64,000 nt of DNA from Torreya grandis. Taxonomy: Eukaryota; Streptophyta; Pinopsida; Cupressales; Taxaceae. The stretch spans positions 1,571,001 to 1,635,000 of the forward strand of contig JARHVA010000157.1 in the NCBI GenBank assembly GCA_037957365.1, written 5' to 3'. Position numbers and translations under genes: made by a program. Below are positions 39,501 to 50,666 of this stretch, piece after piece (positions within the stretch are counted from its first letter, which is position 1; each line of letters opens with the position of its first letter). The notes under the pieces were generated by a model. That model was not told the DNA's origin, did no database searches, and saw only the letters and a list, made by a program, of their open reading frames with translations.

Positions 39501-42500
39501 GACTTACAGGTTTCATTTTATGGGTGTTTGAACTTAGGCTAAAAAATTGTATTTTTCTTGTATTGGAAGTAGCATTTTTGAGGTCAAAATGGGTGGTGGG
39601 TTTATCGATCAGGCCTGATGGGAGGTAAATAACCTGGTCCTAAAAATTATCCACACACACACACACACACCCATATATGTGTTTTAAGTGTCATTTTTTG
39701 GTCAAAAAACATCGAAACCATAGTTCTGTAAATAAAACTTAAACTTTGACAACATTTGGTGTTAGTGTTTCTACGCTCCATAATAGTAGTGAAAATGCAA
39801 TTCTCAGTGGATTTTAATGTTGTGGAGGTGTGATAACATGTAATTTTACTATTTTGGCATGATCTAAGTAACATATTTTTAGGTGGAGGTCCTATAGGTA
39901 GAAAGGCCAGTTGGAGCTCAAGAAGTTGCTTCTTCAATGCCAAAAGGTTGTGTTTTTGGAGCCATCACTGCAATTTGTCCAACAAATTATTATCAAATAT
40001 TCCACCTAAGTGCTTTGGGGTGAGATTATATGGATTAAAGAGGAAATTTATATATTTTATTTTTCATATAAATGACTTACATATTATTTTTTATGTATGT
40101 TTGAACTTAAGCTAAAAATTTGCATTTTTCTTGTATTGGGAAGGGCATTCTTGAGGTCAGAATGGGTAGTGCATTTATCTATTGGGCCTAATGGGAGGCC
40201 AATAACCTATTAATATATGTTATACACCCCCTTTAATGTGTTTTAAGTGTCATTTTTTATTCAAGAAGCATAAACACTAGAGTTTTGTAACCATAACTTA
40301 AACTTTGACAACATTTGTTGTCAGTGTTTCCATGCTCAAAAATGGTAGTAAAAATGCACTTCTAGGTGTATTTAAACATCATGGTGATTTTATAACATTT
40401 AATTTTCCTATATATACATGATCAAAGTGATATATTATTATTTGGAGGTCGCATAGGTAGAAATGTTAGTAGGAGCTCATGAAGTTGCTTGCTCAATGCC
40501 AAAAAGTTGCATTTTTGGACCCCTCACTACAACTTGTCTAATGGATTGCTCTTGAATATTATACCTTAGTGATACAAGATGAGATTATAGGAATAAATAG
40601 GTAGGAGATAGATTTTATGGTTCATGTAAATGACTTACAAGTTTATTTTTATGCATGTTTGAACTTAGACTAAAAAATTGCATTTTTCTAGTAGTGGGAA
40701 GGGCATTCTTGAGGCCAAAATGGGTCATGGGTTTGTATATCAAGATTGATGGGAGGCAAATAACCTATTCCTAGATATTATCCATCCCTTTTAAAGTGTT
40801 TTAGTGTCAATTTTTAATCAAAAATCATCAAAACTAGAGTTCTATGACCATAACTTAAACTTTGACAACATTTGTTGTTAGTGTTTCTGCACTCCAGAAT
40901 GGTAGTGAAAAAGCACTTTTGGGTGGATTTAAAAGTAATGTCAATGTGATAACATGTAATTTACTTATTTTTATTTCATAAAAGTGATATATTCTTAGGT
41001 GGAGGTATTGGAGGAAGAAATGATAGTTGGAGCTCCATAAGTTATTTGTTCAATGCCAAAAAGCTGCATTTTTGGACCACTCACTGCAAGTTGTCCAATG
41101 GATTACTCTTGAAGATTCCAATTGAGTGATCCATGGTGAAATTATAGGGCTTAAATAGTTAGGTAAAATATATTACAGTTCATGGAAATGACTTACAATT
41201 TTTATTTTATGCGTGTTTGAACTTAGGCTAAAAATTTACATTTTTCTTGTATTGGGAAGGGTGTTCTTGAGGCTAGAATGGGTGGTAGGTTTATCGATTA
41301 GGCCTGATGGAAGGCCAATAACCTATTAATATATTTTATACCCTAAATACATGTTGAAAGTGTCAATTTTTTATCAAAAATTATTGAAACTAGAGTTCTA
41401 CAACCACAACTTAAACTTTGACAATATTTGTTGTTAGTGTTTCTGTGTTCTGAAATGGTAGTAAAATTGCACTTTTGCGTGGATTTGAATGTCATGGCTA
41501 TGTGATAACATGTAATTTTAATATATATATGTGATAAAAATTATATATTCTTATATGTAGCGACTAGAGGTATAAATGTATATTGGAGCTCAAGAAGTTG
41601 CTTGTTTATTGCCAAAAAGCTATATTTTTGGACCCATCACTGCAACTTATCCAACAGATTGCTATCGAAGCTTCCACCTAAGTGATTTGGGATGTGATTA
41701 TAGGTATTAAATATGTATGGGAGGGATATAATGGTTCATGTAAATGACTTATAGGTTTTTTTATGCATGTTTAAACTTAGGCTAAAAATTGCATTTTTCT
41801 TGTATTGGGAAGGGTATTCTTGAGGTCACAATGGGTGGTGGATTTATCGATCAAGATTGATCAGAGACCAAAAACCTAGTACTAGATTTTATATACCCCT
41901 CAGATATGTTATAAATATAAATTTTTAATTAGTAATCATCAAAAATAGAGTTCTATAACCATAACTTAAACTTTGACAACATTTGTTGTCAGTGTTTTCA
42001 CACTCCAGAATGGTAGTGAAAATGCACTTTTGGGTGAATAACATTGTGGTGATGTGATAACATGTAATTTTCATATTCTTATGTGATAAAAGTGATATAT
42101 TCTTAGTTTTAGGTCTCAAATGTATAAATTCCATTTGGAGCTCAAAAAGTTACTTGTTCAATGCTAAAATGTTGCATTTTTTAACCCATCACTACAACTT
42201 GTCCAATGTATTTATCTCAAATATTCCATATGAGTGCTTTATGGTATGATTAGAGGGATTAAATATGCATGATAAGGATATAATATTTCATAGAAATGAA
42301 TTATAGGTTTATTTTTACACATGTTTGAACTTAGTTAAAAAATTGTATTTTTCTTATATTGGGAAAGGCATTCTTGAGGCCAGAATGGGTGGTGGGTTTG
42401 TCGATCAAGCATGATGGAAGGCCAAAAAAAAATTTATAGATGTTATCCAACCTAAAAAATGTGTTATTACTATTATTTTTTGGTCAGGAAGCATCCAAAC

Positions 42501-43070
42501 TAGAGTTATGCAACCACAACTTAAACTTTGACAACATTTGTTATCAATATTTTGCACTCTGGAATGGTAGAGAAAATGCACTTTTGGGTGGATTTGAATT
42601 TTATGGAAGCATGATAACATGTATTTTACCTATTTAGATGTTATATAAGTGATAAATTCCTAGGTAGAGGTCCTATAGGTAGAAATGGTAGTTGGAGCTC
42701 AAGAAGTTGCTTGTTTAATGCCAAAAAGTTATATTTTTAGACCCATCACTACAACTTGTCCAATATATTGCTCTCAAGTGTTCCACCTGAGTCCTCTAGG
42801 GTGAAATTATAGGGATTAAATGGGTAGGGGGAGATCTAATGGTTCACATAAATGAGTTATATTTTTTATTTTACATATGTTTGAATTTAGGCTAAAATTT
42901 TGCATTTTTCTTGTATTGGGAAGGGCAATCTTAAGGTCAGAATGGATGGTGGGTTTGTCAATCAGGACAGATGGGAGGCCAATAAACTTATCCTAGATGT
43001 CATACACCCTTATGATGTGTTTTTAGTGTTATTTTTTTGGTTAGGAAGCTTTAAAACAATAGTTCTACTA
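39501..43070. repeat. Tandem satellite, period about 556 bp, six full units and part of a seventh
   Basis: Unit starts, taken at the GACTTACA-like head, are 39,501, 40,074, 40,632, 41,190, 41,746, 42,298 and 42,854, giving periods of 573, 558, 558, 556, 552 and 556. Every unit shares blocks such as TTTGAACTTAGGCTAAAA, AACTTAAACTTTGACAACAT and TGGAGCTCAAGAAGTTGCTT. The first unit is longer because of a (CA)n run at 39,652-39,671. The seventh stops near 43,070. Short open frames inside on the minus strand recur because the DNA repeats, so they are not genes. Confidence 0.93.
39652..39671. repeat. (CA)n microsatellite inside satellite unit 1
   Basis: About ten CA units, absent from the other satellite units. 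Confidence 0.9.
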
Positions 43071-44190
43071 AAATCTTGACCTATAGAACATGTTAAAACT
43101 TGGGTAAGATACATTTTTGGTTGATTTGAGTGGCATAAACTTGGGTAAGGGTTAGAACATGTTACAATTGTTAAACGAATACTATAAATATAAATTTTAA
43201 GATATACAAACTCTATTTTGATAAATTGACCTATTAGAGCAACAACTAGGTCTAGAGACCTAGAAACTTAATGATTAATTGACCTAATGATTAATTGACC
43301 TAATGAGTAATTGACCTATTGACAAACTCTATTATGAGTAATTTACCTATTGACCTAATGAGTAATTGAATAGTTTAAAATAAGATTGTTTGAGAGTGGA
43401 TTTTGAATTGATTTGAGAACAAGAGTGGATAAGTGAGGTTGGAATTATTCATGATCTTAGACAATATGAATAGGACTTCATAGCCTTCTTAAACATAGAA
43501 GAGTAAACTATGCATTAGGTGGTATTAGGGGATGATATAAAACATACAATAAGTACGCTTAGTTTTAATAAAATATATTTAAAAATCATTAGATCTAGGT
43601 GAAAGTGAAAGAATAGGTAACTTACAGGTATAGTTATCTAAGTGATAAATTTATAGGGATTTATGAATGATTTTATATCTTCAAATTATACAAGTTTGAA
43701 CATGATTGGGTATGGGTATTAAGTGTAATAAAATTATTTTAATGATAAATTGAAACATTGTAAATGGGTGATGACAAATGCAAAATAGATAAGAGTGTCA
43801 TTGGTCATTTCCATGACACACAATGAAATAAAAACTTTAATTTAAGAAAATATGAGAGATTCAAGATTTATAGCATTGAAAAGAATGATTTTTCAATCCT
43901 CGTTTGTGTATAACATTAAATACAATATTCAATTGATAATGGTTTGGAAGATTAAAAAAACACTATACAATAACACACAATAAAAAAAAAATTGAATAAA
44001 AATTACATATATTGCCATGATAGGCATACAATATAGGCATATGTTTGTAATGTCAATAATGTATATATTTTCATGATAGGCATACAAAAAATTACATCTA
44101 CCAATATAGTATTTAATGTTGGGTGAATTTTATATATGAATATACAATGCCAAAAATGTATAAATTATCATATAGGCATACAAAAAAGTA
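43071..44190. other. Spacer with two small repeat patches
   Basis: At 43,268-43,370 the phrase ATTGACCTAATGA(G)TAATTGACC is repeated about five times with variation. At 44,015-44,195 the phrase CATGATAGGCATACAA recurs three times with variants. No coding motif was seen. Confidence 0.65.
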
Positions 44191-47100
44191 CATCTCATGT
44201 AAGACATCCTAATCATCAAATAGCCTCTCTCTCTTTCTTTTCCTTCCTCAAAGAAGACTCTCCCTAGGATACCTTACTAATATATGGAGACCCCTATAAT
44301 GCCTTGGATTTCTCCAAGGTCTGACTATGGGTCTTATGCTCATAGTTCACTTGTAGATGAACCTGTTAAAATATAAGTATTATTATAAAATTAACATGAA
44401 ATACATTCAACCATTTTTTAAGATATTAATTTTAAACTAAAATAAAAAAAACCTTTAAACATGCACTTACTGAAATATTATGGTCTTAATTTATTTTTGA
44501 TGCTCAAATAATAAAATAATAGGCTCTGTTGTTTGAATAGGCATCTAAAATATAGGAGAAATATGAGAAGTTGACTTACTAGTCATTTGACTAGGATTAT
44601 CAGATGTCATAGGATAATCCTGCATACATAATACATTTATATAATTTATATTTTCCCCATGTAGTAAAGTTATTAAAACAAGTCTATTTTTACAATTTAA
44701 AATTACAAGTTAATATATATCTCTGTCATCACCTATGTAGATGGCATTGTAGTAACAAAGCCTATGTCTATCTCGACTCACAGAGAGGGAGGAGTGTCTA
44801 CTTGATCCATCAATTATTCATGTAAACAAGGTCTCACTTTTATATAAAGTATCAAAGATATATATGGCATGTTTTTGTCAATGTAAACCAAGATATATAT
44901 GGCAACATATTTCAACATGCATATCATGAAAAGACAATGTAAACCAAGAATCATGGAAGTGTAACTACCATACAACATGCAATGGCCAAGAATAGAAATT
45001 AGTTTTCATGTTGGAGGTAATATAAAAATTTAATACATGTAGAAAATGTGAGTGGAAGAGTAGGAGGTGGAAATAATAGTAGCACTTCGACAAGGCAAAG
45101 TTAGGGAGAGAAAAGGAATAAGAGACATATCAAGAACTTTGTCCTTACTTATAGAGCTTATTTGGATAGATTAAAATGTAAATAAGTGTCTAGTAGTATA
45201 TGATCAATCATGTGGTGTTCATATCTCTAGTTAGAGAATATTCAAGTCAGTAGTCTTTAGGTTCAAAGTGGTGAAACCCGAGTTTCAATACTCTATCTTC
45301 AGGCATAGTCAAAAAGAGGACTACATAGTCAGTTTAAAATGTCATTAAAAATTATTAAAATATGAGTAAGTGATAGAGGATCTCTATGAAATGAATGTAA
45401 AAACGTTGAAAGTCTCAATACTATTGACAAAATGAAAAATACATGGGAAGACTATATACAGCCTAATTAGTAACAATTATGAGTTTGCATATTCATAAAG
45501 AAAGACCATATAGAGTTCTTGGAAATAGAGTTAAGGATGTAAGGTATTTTTAATGTTACAGGATATTTTTTTTCCATGTGTGTTATTCTTTTAATTTATG
45601 TCAAATGGAGGTAAATGGTCTCAAGGGTTTACTTTGTCCTATTTGTTAACATAGTCATGTGGATGGGTATTAAATTATGTAAAACTATATGTTGGGAGTG
45701 ATGATAGTATTAAGAAAGGAAAAGTAATAGTTTGAGAAGATGTGTGGGGTAATGGTAGAGACATTTCAAGCCTTATAGTCTGATAAGGGTCAAAAGTTCA
45801 TTCTAGCTCATTTATTATCCTACAGGATTGAGACAACACAAGTTAGGGTTTGAAATTGGAAAATGAGATAAAAAGTGATTTAACTAATGAAATTTCATTA
45901 AAATTTGTAGAAAAGTGCATTTACATAGGAAAAAGAGGATTTTGAAAGTTTAAAGTCTATTTGAGTACGTATGGTATGGTCTCATAGTTAGTAACCTTTA
46001 ATTATGCCTAGGAGACCTAATTAGTCTTGAGGGGTGTTGAGTTAGGTGTTCTCCAAAAAGAGTTAAATTATGAAAGTCTCTACATGAGCTATGTAATGTA
46101 AAGGGGTATCTAAATGTGGGTTTGGTTTGGTTGAGATATTTGTAGTTTACTCAGAACAAGGAGGTTTGCCTTTAAAAAGGGCTAATATAAGGAAGCTATC
46201 AAAGAGGAAAGAAGAATTAAGTGAAGAGTTGAAGCTTGGGGATTATGTGGAATAGTTGGATGCATGAAATGAGATGTAATTGAGTATGTAGATTATATTA
46301 TGAGTATTGTGGAAGGACAAAATCAAAGTAGCATGTAAACCTATGAAAACAAATAATAAGATTGTAAAGAACAAATCAAGGATAAAAAGAGAGAACATGA
46401 AAATAGAGTATGAAGTGAGGAGGTTGATGTTAAAAGGAAATATTATAGAAGTCATTGATTAGTAAAATGTCTTCAAGTAGAAAAGGAGGATTAAGTGAAT
46501 ACAACAAGGATTTAGAGCCACTGAGTAGGTAAGAGTGAACAAGAAAGACCAAGTAAATTCAAAGTGGGCAAAGAGATAAATATATTGAAAATAGAAGACA
46601 AAGAAGGACAAGAAAATATCAGAGCTAGGTATTTGGTAGAGGTAAGTGTGTGTTTCCATCCATATTAGGGAATATTGTTAGAACCTATGTATCAAGATAC
46701 TTAATAGATAAATTTAACTTAAACTTATAAGGCAAATATACATAGACTAAATGTACATAGAGGATAATATTAACTTAAAAATATACATTTGTATAAGTAA
46801 AAGGTGTTTTCCTAATAGAGATAGATGTAGTAGTGGATCGGACAGTAGCTAGATCTGAAGATGTAAATAATGGTTGCATCAAATCAAATGCTATAAATGT
46901 TGACTATGATGATGAAGGCACCATCACCTCCTATGACATAAAAAATGACATATTATTTAATTTCTATGTAAATGAATTTTTAGCTAAATTAAATTTGCAA
47001 ATATAACTTAAATTTAACATATCATTTATATAAAACATACCTGCATCTATGTAGTGGCTAATGTCTACACACCAAATGTGCATTCCAAAACCCATCACTC

Positions 47101-48260
47101 TTAAGAATATTATCTAATCCCTCTGAACCACCAGCACCATTGTCATCAAAAGTCCCAATGCACATAGCTCCATAAGAAATGTAAGGATGGGGTTGGGTAT
47201 GCACACTAGGTGGCGTATCTCTAGCATCAGTTTGTGAGAGCTTATTCATATGATAAATAAGTGTATTAGTGAGCAAACTAAGAACATGTAGAGTGTCGAT
47301 CTCCATGAACTACTAAACTATAAAAGGGATCTTAGGCTAAAGTGGATTTTGGATATATATCCTTATAGGTTGATTACATGCACAACATGCACTTGGTCAA
47401 TCCTGTACAGAGCATTTCCCTAGGCCCTAAAACTTACTAGAATCAAAATAGTTCATAATATATTTAAGGATAAAATCATAGTAGAGTTTTTTCAAAAAAC
47501 ACAATGGGACCTCATGGTTGTTACACGGTAGATAATCAAACACCATCCACCATCGATCACAAAAATTAGTTGTGATTAAGTTATATTAGAAGCAATCGAT
47601 AGAAAAATATTTAAAAATTATGGGAAATGGGGCATTAGGGGTTGGGTCAATGAATAAGGCACAAATGGAGGTTTTTGAAATCTTTTTGTTCTTGACCTCA
47701 AGTGTTAACAATTTATCAGCATAATAAGCCCTACAACTATCCTTATATGAATTCCATCTATCAATTTGACTCATTATAGAGTCAATTTGACCTAATAATG
47801 TCTCTAGGGAATTGGATAGATGAGTTTGGTGGGGGTTGGTGGAAGTGGGATCCCTCATTCTCCCAATTAATTCTTCAATTTCAATTTTATTTCCCATAAT
47901 GTTGTTAATTATAATCTCCTGACTGCCTGAGGGATTTTGTCGAACTATATGACAGTTAGGTGGAGGGATAAGAGGAGAAACAAGAGGGTTTTATGGAAGG
48001 TTAGGTGGAGGGTTAGGAGGAGGAACAATAGGGTTTTATGGAGGGTTAGGAGGGTTATCAAGATGAGTTGTTCAAAACAAATAAATTACAAGTAAAAATT
48101 ACTAAAAAATAGGGTTAAACAATGAAAATAATGAAAAAATAGGGTCAAAAAGTGTATATTTTTATCACTTACCTCTTCTACATGGAAGCATCATCGATTA
48201 GTGGTTTCTTGGGATGTATTTAGTGGATTATTATGAATATTTTGTCTTTCTCACACAAAA
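44190..48260 (-). pseudogene. Multi-exon gene of unknown function in the TIR element
   Basis: Minus-strand low-stop blocks are bounded by plausible splice sites. A first short exon ends at donor GTAAGTG (48,172). A Pro/Asn-rich block (about 48,060-47,930, with N-P-P-N-P-P) leads into an open frame 47,897-47,586 (E-E-L-I-G-R-M-R-D-P, L-L-G-Q-I-D-S-I-M-S-Q-I-D-R-W), then 47,306-47,058 and donor CAG|GTATGT at 47,041/47,040, a 110-base intron and acceptor CATAG at 46,931. Later exons are suggested by acceptors at 44,620 and 44,363; the final exon is Lys/Glu-rich. In-frame stops show decay. No family recognised. As the second gene of a DNA element it might be an accessory protein, which is only inferred. 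The long gap 44,820-46,800 would be intron. Confidence 0.5.
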
Positions 48261-48354
48261 TATGATCACAAAAGCAAAAGATAACAAAGGAAACTCAAAT
48301 GCAAAATGATGAATTTACATTTATGTTTCAGTTTTTATTTTTTTGTAACATAGG

Positions 48355-48570
48355 TAACACCATCATGTTACTAACATGATGGAATTATTGAAAAAAAAAT
48401 AATGTGACTACATTAATAATAAAATCACATTATTTTTTAAAATAATGTGATCATGTTATTTAATAACATGATGACATTATGAATCGATAATTATTGAACC
48501 ATAATTTAAATAATGCAATTGAATTAATTAAATAACATGATCACATTATTTATTAATGTGATTGTGTTAC
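48355..48570. repeat. Right subterminal cluster of palindromic motifs
   Basis: Repeats of AATAATGTGATCATGTTATT and its variants in both orientations (near 48,400, 48,428, 48,450, 48,532 and 48,553), plus TAACATGATGGAATTAT shared with the left cluster. It lies directly inside the right terminal repeat. Confidence 0.8.
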
Positions 48571-48579
48571 CTAAAATGT

Positions 48580-48614
48580 CCACAAAATTTTCCCCCAACT
48601 TCATGCACTTACCC
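48580..48614 (-). repeat. Right terminal inverted repeat
   Basis: On the minus strand it starts GGGTAAGTGCA, then GTTGGGGGAA, mirroring 29,863-29,897. It abuts the ATAT duplication at 48,615-48,618. Confidence 0.88.
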
Positions 48615-49210
48615 ATATCTCTTAGTCTCACCAGTTTTATGGTAATGACCAAAGCCTTTTATTTTGCCTAGAATACTTAGAACCTATGTATTTCCACCTT
48701 TTCCAGTTCTAAGTTTGTCCTTATTTTCCTACTCCCTAGAAATTTGTAACCTAGAAAGACACCTAGGTCAATGCAGGTGTCTTATTCCAATGTAAGTATC
48801 TAGTTCCCTAAAGTCATATAATTTGTAAATAAATGTATCATAATGGAATACTAAGTGATATTATGTGAGATATTCTATAAATGGATTGATATAAATACAA
48901 GATCAACCCTCATTCATTTTGAACCTATAGACCTAACATAGACCCAAGATTCATAAAAAAAGAGCATTTAATTGATCAAATCTTTTCTATTTTCTCCTAT
49001 TCTCATATCAATCATAGGAACAATACACCTATAGGTGTGAAATACTAAAGGAGTAGCCTAAGTGCTATATTTTCCAAGTTAAAAGTTAGGTCATGATTTT
49101 ACTTTATTATCACACATTACATGATTCATACACAATCTAACATGTAGGGGAGATATCTATACCTCTTCAAAGTATTAGATATGTAGGTAGTGCTCATTGA
49201 CAAAAGAATC
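48615..49210 (+). repeat. G1 3' LTR, piece 2 of 3
   Basis: Begins ATATCTCTTAG and follows the G2 LTR (minus strand from about 56,738 downwards), including GTCCTTATTTTCC-like and AAATACAAGATCAACCCT sequences. From about 49,010 it also matches the G1 5' LTR from 24,387. It ends at AGAATC where the copia-type element begins. Confidence 0.88.
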
Positions 49211-49744
49211 TGTAAGAATTATCTAGAATCAGACATCCAAGACTGGTGACTAAAGAGTGAATGCACACAACTATTGAAGCTAGAAACAAAAGAGAGTAAA
49301 ACTAAAATAATGTATTCAGAATGAGGTGGAGATAGAATGCATTACAATAACTCCAAGCTTACATCTCACTAAGCTCATAGCTTACACAACTCTTAACTAA
49401 GTAACACAATACATAAGGATTACAATCACACTATAGAAATGGTACAAGGACCATGTAGATCCATAAGCCTCATTAAAAGCTCAAGACAATAATGGCTTAG
49501 AATGAGAAACCAAATCCTCCACACTACATGCCCTGGAGAAGAGGCCTATAAATAATTTGGCTAAGTGGGTGGGTAAGTATGTCAACATAATGTTGACATA
49601 CCTTAAGTAAGCTTAATAAGTATTTAAAAATTAATTACTCTTGGGCTCATCACTCACCTAATAAAGACCTAATTATCCTCCTAATAAAACTAAAGTAAAT
49701 AGGTGTAGTAAAAACCCATGCAATGGTAAAGCTCTACACCAACA
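49211..49744 (-). repeat. Inverted full-length LTR copy
   Basis: Starts TGTAAGAATTATC and ends TACACCAACA. Its reverse complement aligns end to end with 50,103-50,654 and 54,226-54,794. The next bases, 49,745-49,838, are the reverse complement of the polypurine tract and internal end found at about 54,132-54,225. Confidence 0.9.
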
Positions 49745-49838
49745 CCCCCCCATTATTAAGTGTAGCTTAGGTGGATACAATAATTGGGTCTCAAAAACTA
49801 GGCTTGATCAGGTACCCAAGTAAAAAACATATCTCATA
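49745..49838 (-). other. Inverted internal end with polypurine tract
   Basis: On the minus strand this reads the end of the internal region (GGGTACCTGATCAAGCCTAG-like) and then a G-rich tract ending at the LTR start. It parallels 54,132-54,225, showing that the inverted segment is LTR plus internal sequence, not a lone LTR. Confidence 0.8.
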
Positions 49839-50102
49839 AAGTGGAGTAGCGTGGATGATTTGGTTGCTCATTCTAACCCATTTCTGGCTTGAGTATTCAG
49901 TGAGGCTTATGGATCTACATATCCTTTATGCCATTTTTATAGTGTGATTGTAAGCCTTGTGCATTGTGCTACTTAGTTAGGAGATGCGTAAGCTATGAGC
50001 TTAGTAATTTGTAATATTTGATTCATTTTAATGCAATCCATATCCACCTCATTCTAAATACATTATTGCATTTCTACTCTCTTCTATTTCTAGCTTCAAT
50101 AG
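49839..50102 (+). repeat. Partial direct LTR copy
   Basis: Matches the LTR from GATTTGGTTGCTCATTCTAA to CTTCAATAGTTG only. It joins the start of the next full LTR at a shared GTTG, consistent with a microhomology junction. Confidence 0.85.
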
Positions 50103-50654
50103 TTGGTGTAGAGTTTTACCCTTGCATGGGTTTTTACTACACCTATTTACTTTAGCTTACTTAAGAGGATAATTAGGTATTTATTAGGTGATTAATGAGC
50201 CCAAGAGTAATTAATTCTAATTACTTGTTAAACTTACTTAAGGTATGTCAACATTATGTTGACATACCTACCCACCCACTCAACCAACCTATTTATAGGC
50301 CTCTTCTCCAAGGCATGTAGTGTTGAGTAGTGTGAAGTATTTAGTTGCTAATTATAAGTCATTAATGGCTTGAGAATTTAGTGAGGCTTTTGGATCTACA
50401 TGGCCCTTGTGCCATATTTGTAGTGTGATTGTAAACCTTGTGCATTGTGTTACTTAGGAGCAGTATAAGCTATGAACATTAGAGTTGTGAGCTTAGTGAG
50501 TTATAAGCTTTGAGTCATTATAATGAATTCCATATCTACCTCATTCTAAATATATTATTATAGTTATACTTTCTTCTATTTCTATCTTCAATAGTTGTTT
50601 CTATTTGCTCTACAGTTACCGGTCTTGGATGTCTAATTTTGGATTATTCTTACA
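50103..50654 (+). repeat. Full direct LTR (5' LTR of the retained element)
   Basis: Begins TTGGTGTAGAG (its first one or two bases are lost at the junction) and ends ATTCTTACA. It is followed at once by the primer site, which marks it as the 5' LTR. Confidence 0.88.
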
Positions 50655-50666
50655 TGGTAATAGAGC
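50655..50666 (+). other. Primer binding site, initiator tRNA-Met type
   Basis: TGGTAATAGAGC directly after the LTR; two differences from the common copia site TGGTATCAGAGC. It supports a copia-type identity. Confidence 0.8.

Larger units (their letters stand above)
29863..48614 (+). mobile_element. 18.75-kb terminal-inverted-repeat DNA element, unclassified
   Basis: It interrupts the G1 3' LTR: the left flank ends CTTGGT-ATAT and the right flank starts ATAT-CTCTTAG, while the uninterrupted G2 LTR has CCTATATCTCTTAG. This gives a 4-bp ATAT duplication. The ends are inverted repeats starting GGGTAAGTGCA, with GTTGGGGG/CTTGGGGG inside. Contents: palindromic motif clusters, a telomere-motif satellite, a transposase-like gene (+), a 556-bp satellite, and a multi-exon gene (-). 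No RT or LTR of its own was seen. A 4-bp duplication is known for Sola elements; I offer that only as a hypothesis. ATAT is self-complementary, so a 2-bp duplication cannot be excluded. Confidence 0.85.

Noticed and set aside
41925..42620. Recurring small open frames with similar peptides on the minus strand
   Set aside because: They recur because they lie in successive units of the 556-bp satellite; related frames in other units are broken.
46243..46659. Hydrophobic minus-strand frames that look like membrane segments
   Set aside because: AT-rich shadow translation within a presumed intron; no start context or homology.
29863..48614. CACTA/EnSpm, hAT, MULE, PIF/Harbinger or Helitron assignment
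   Set aside because: Ends start GGG and not CACTA, the duplication is 4 bp and not 3, 8 or 9, and inverted ends exclude a Helitron. No known plant transposase motif of these families was recognised.
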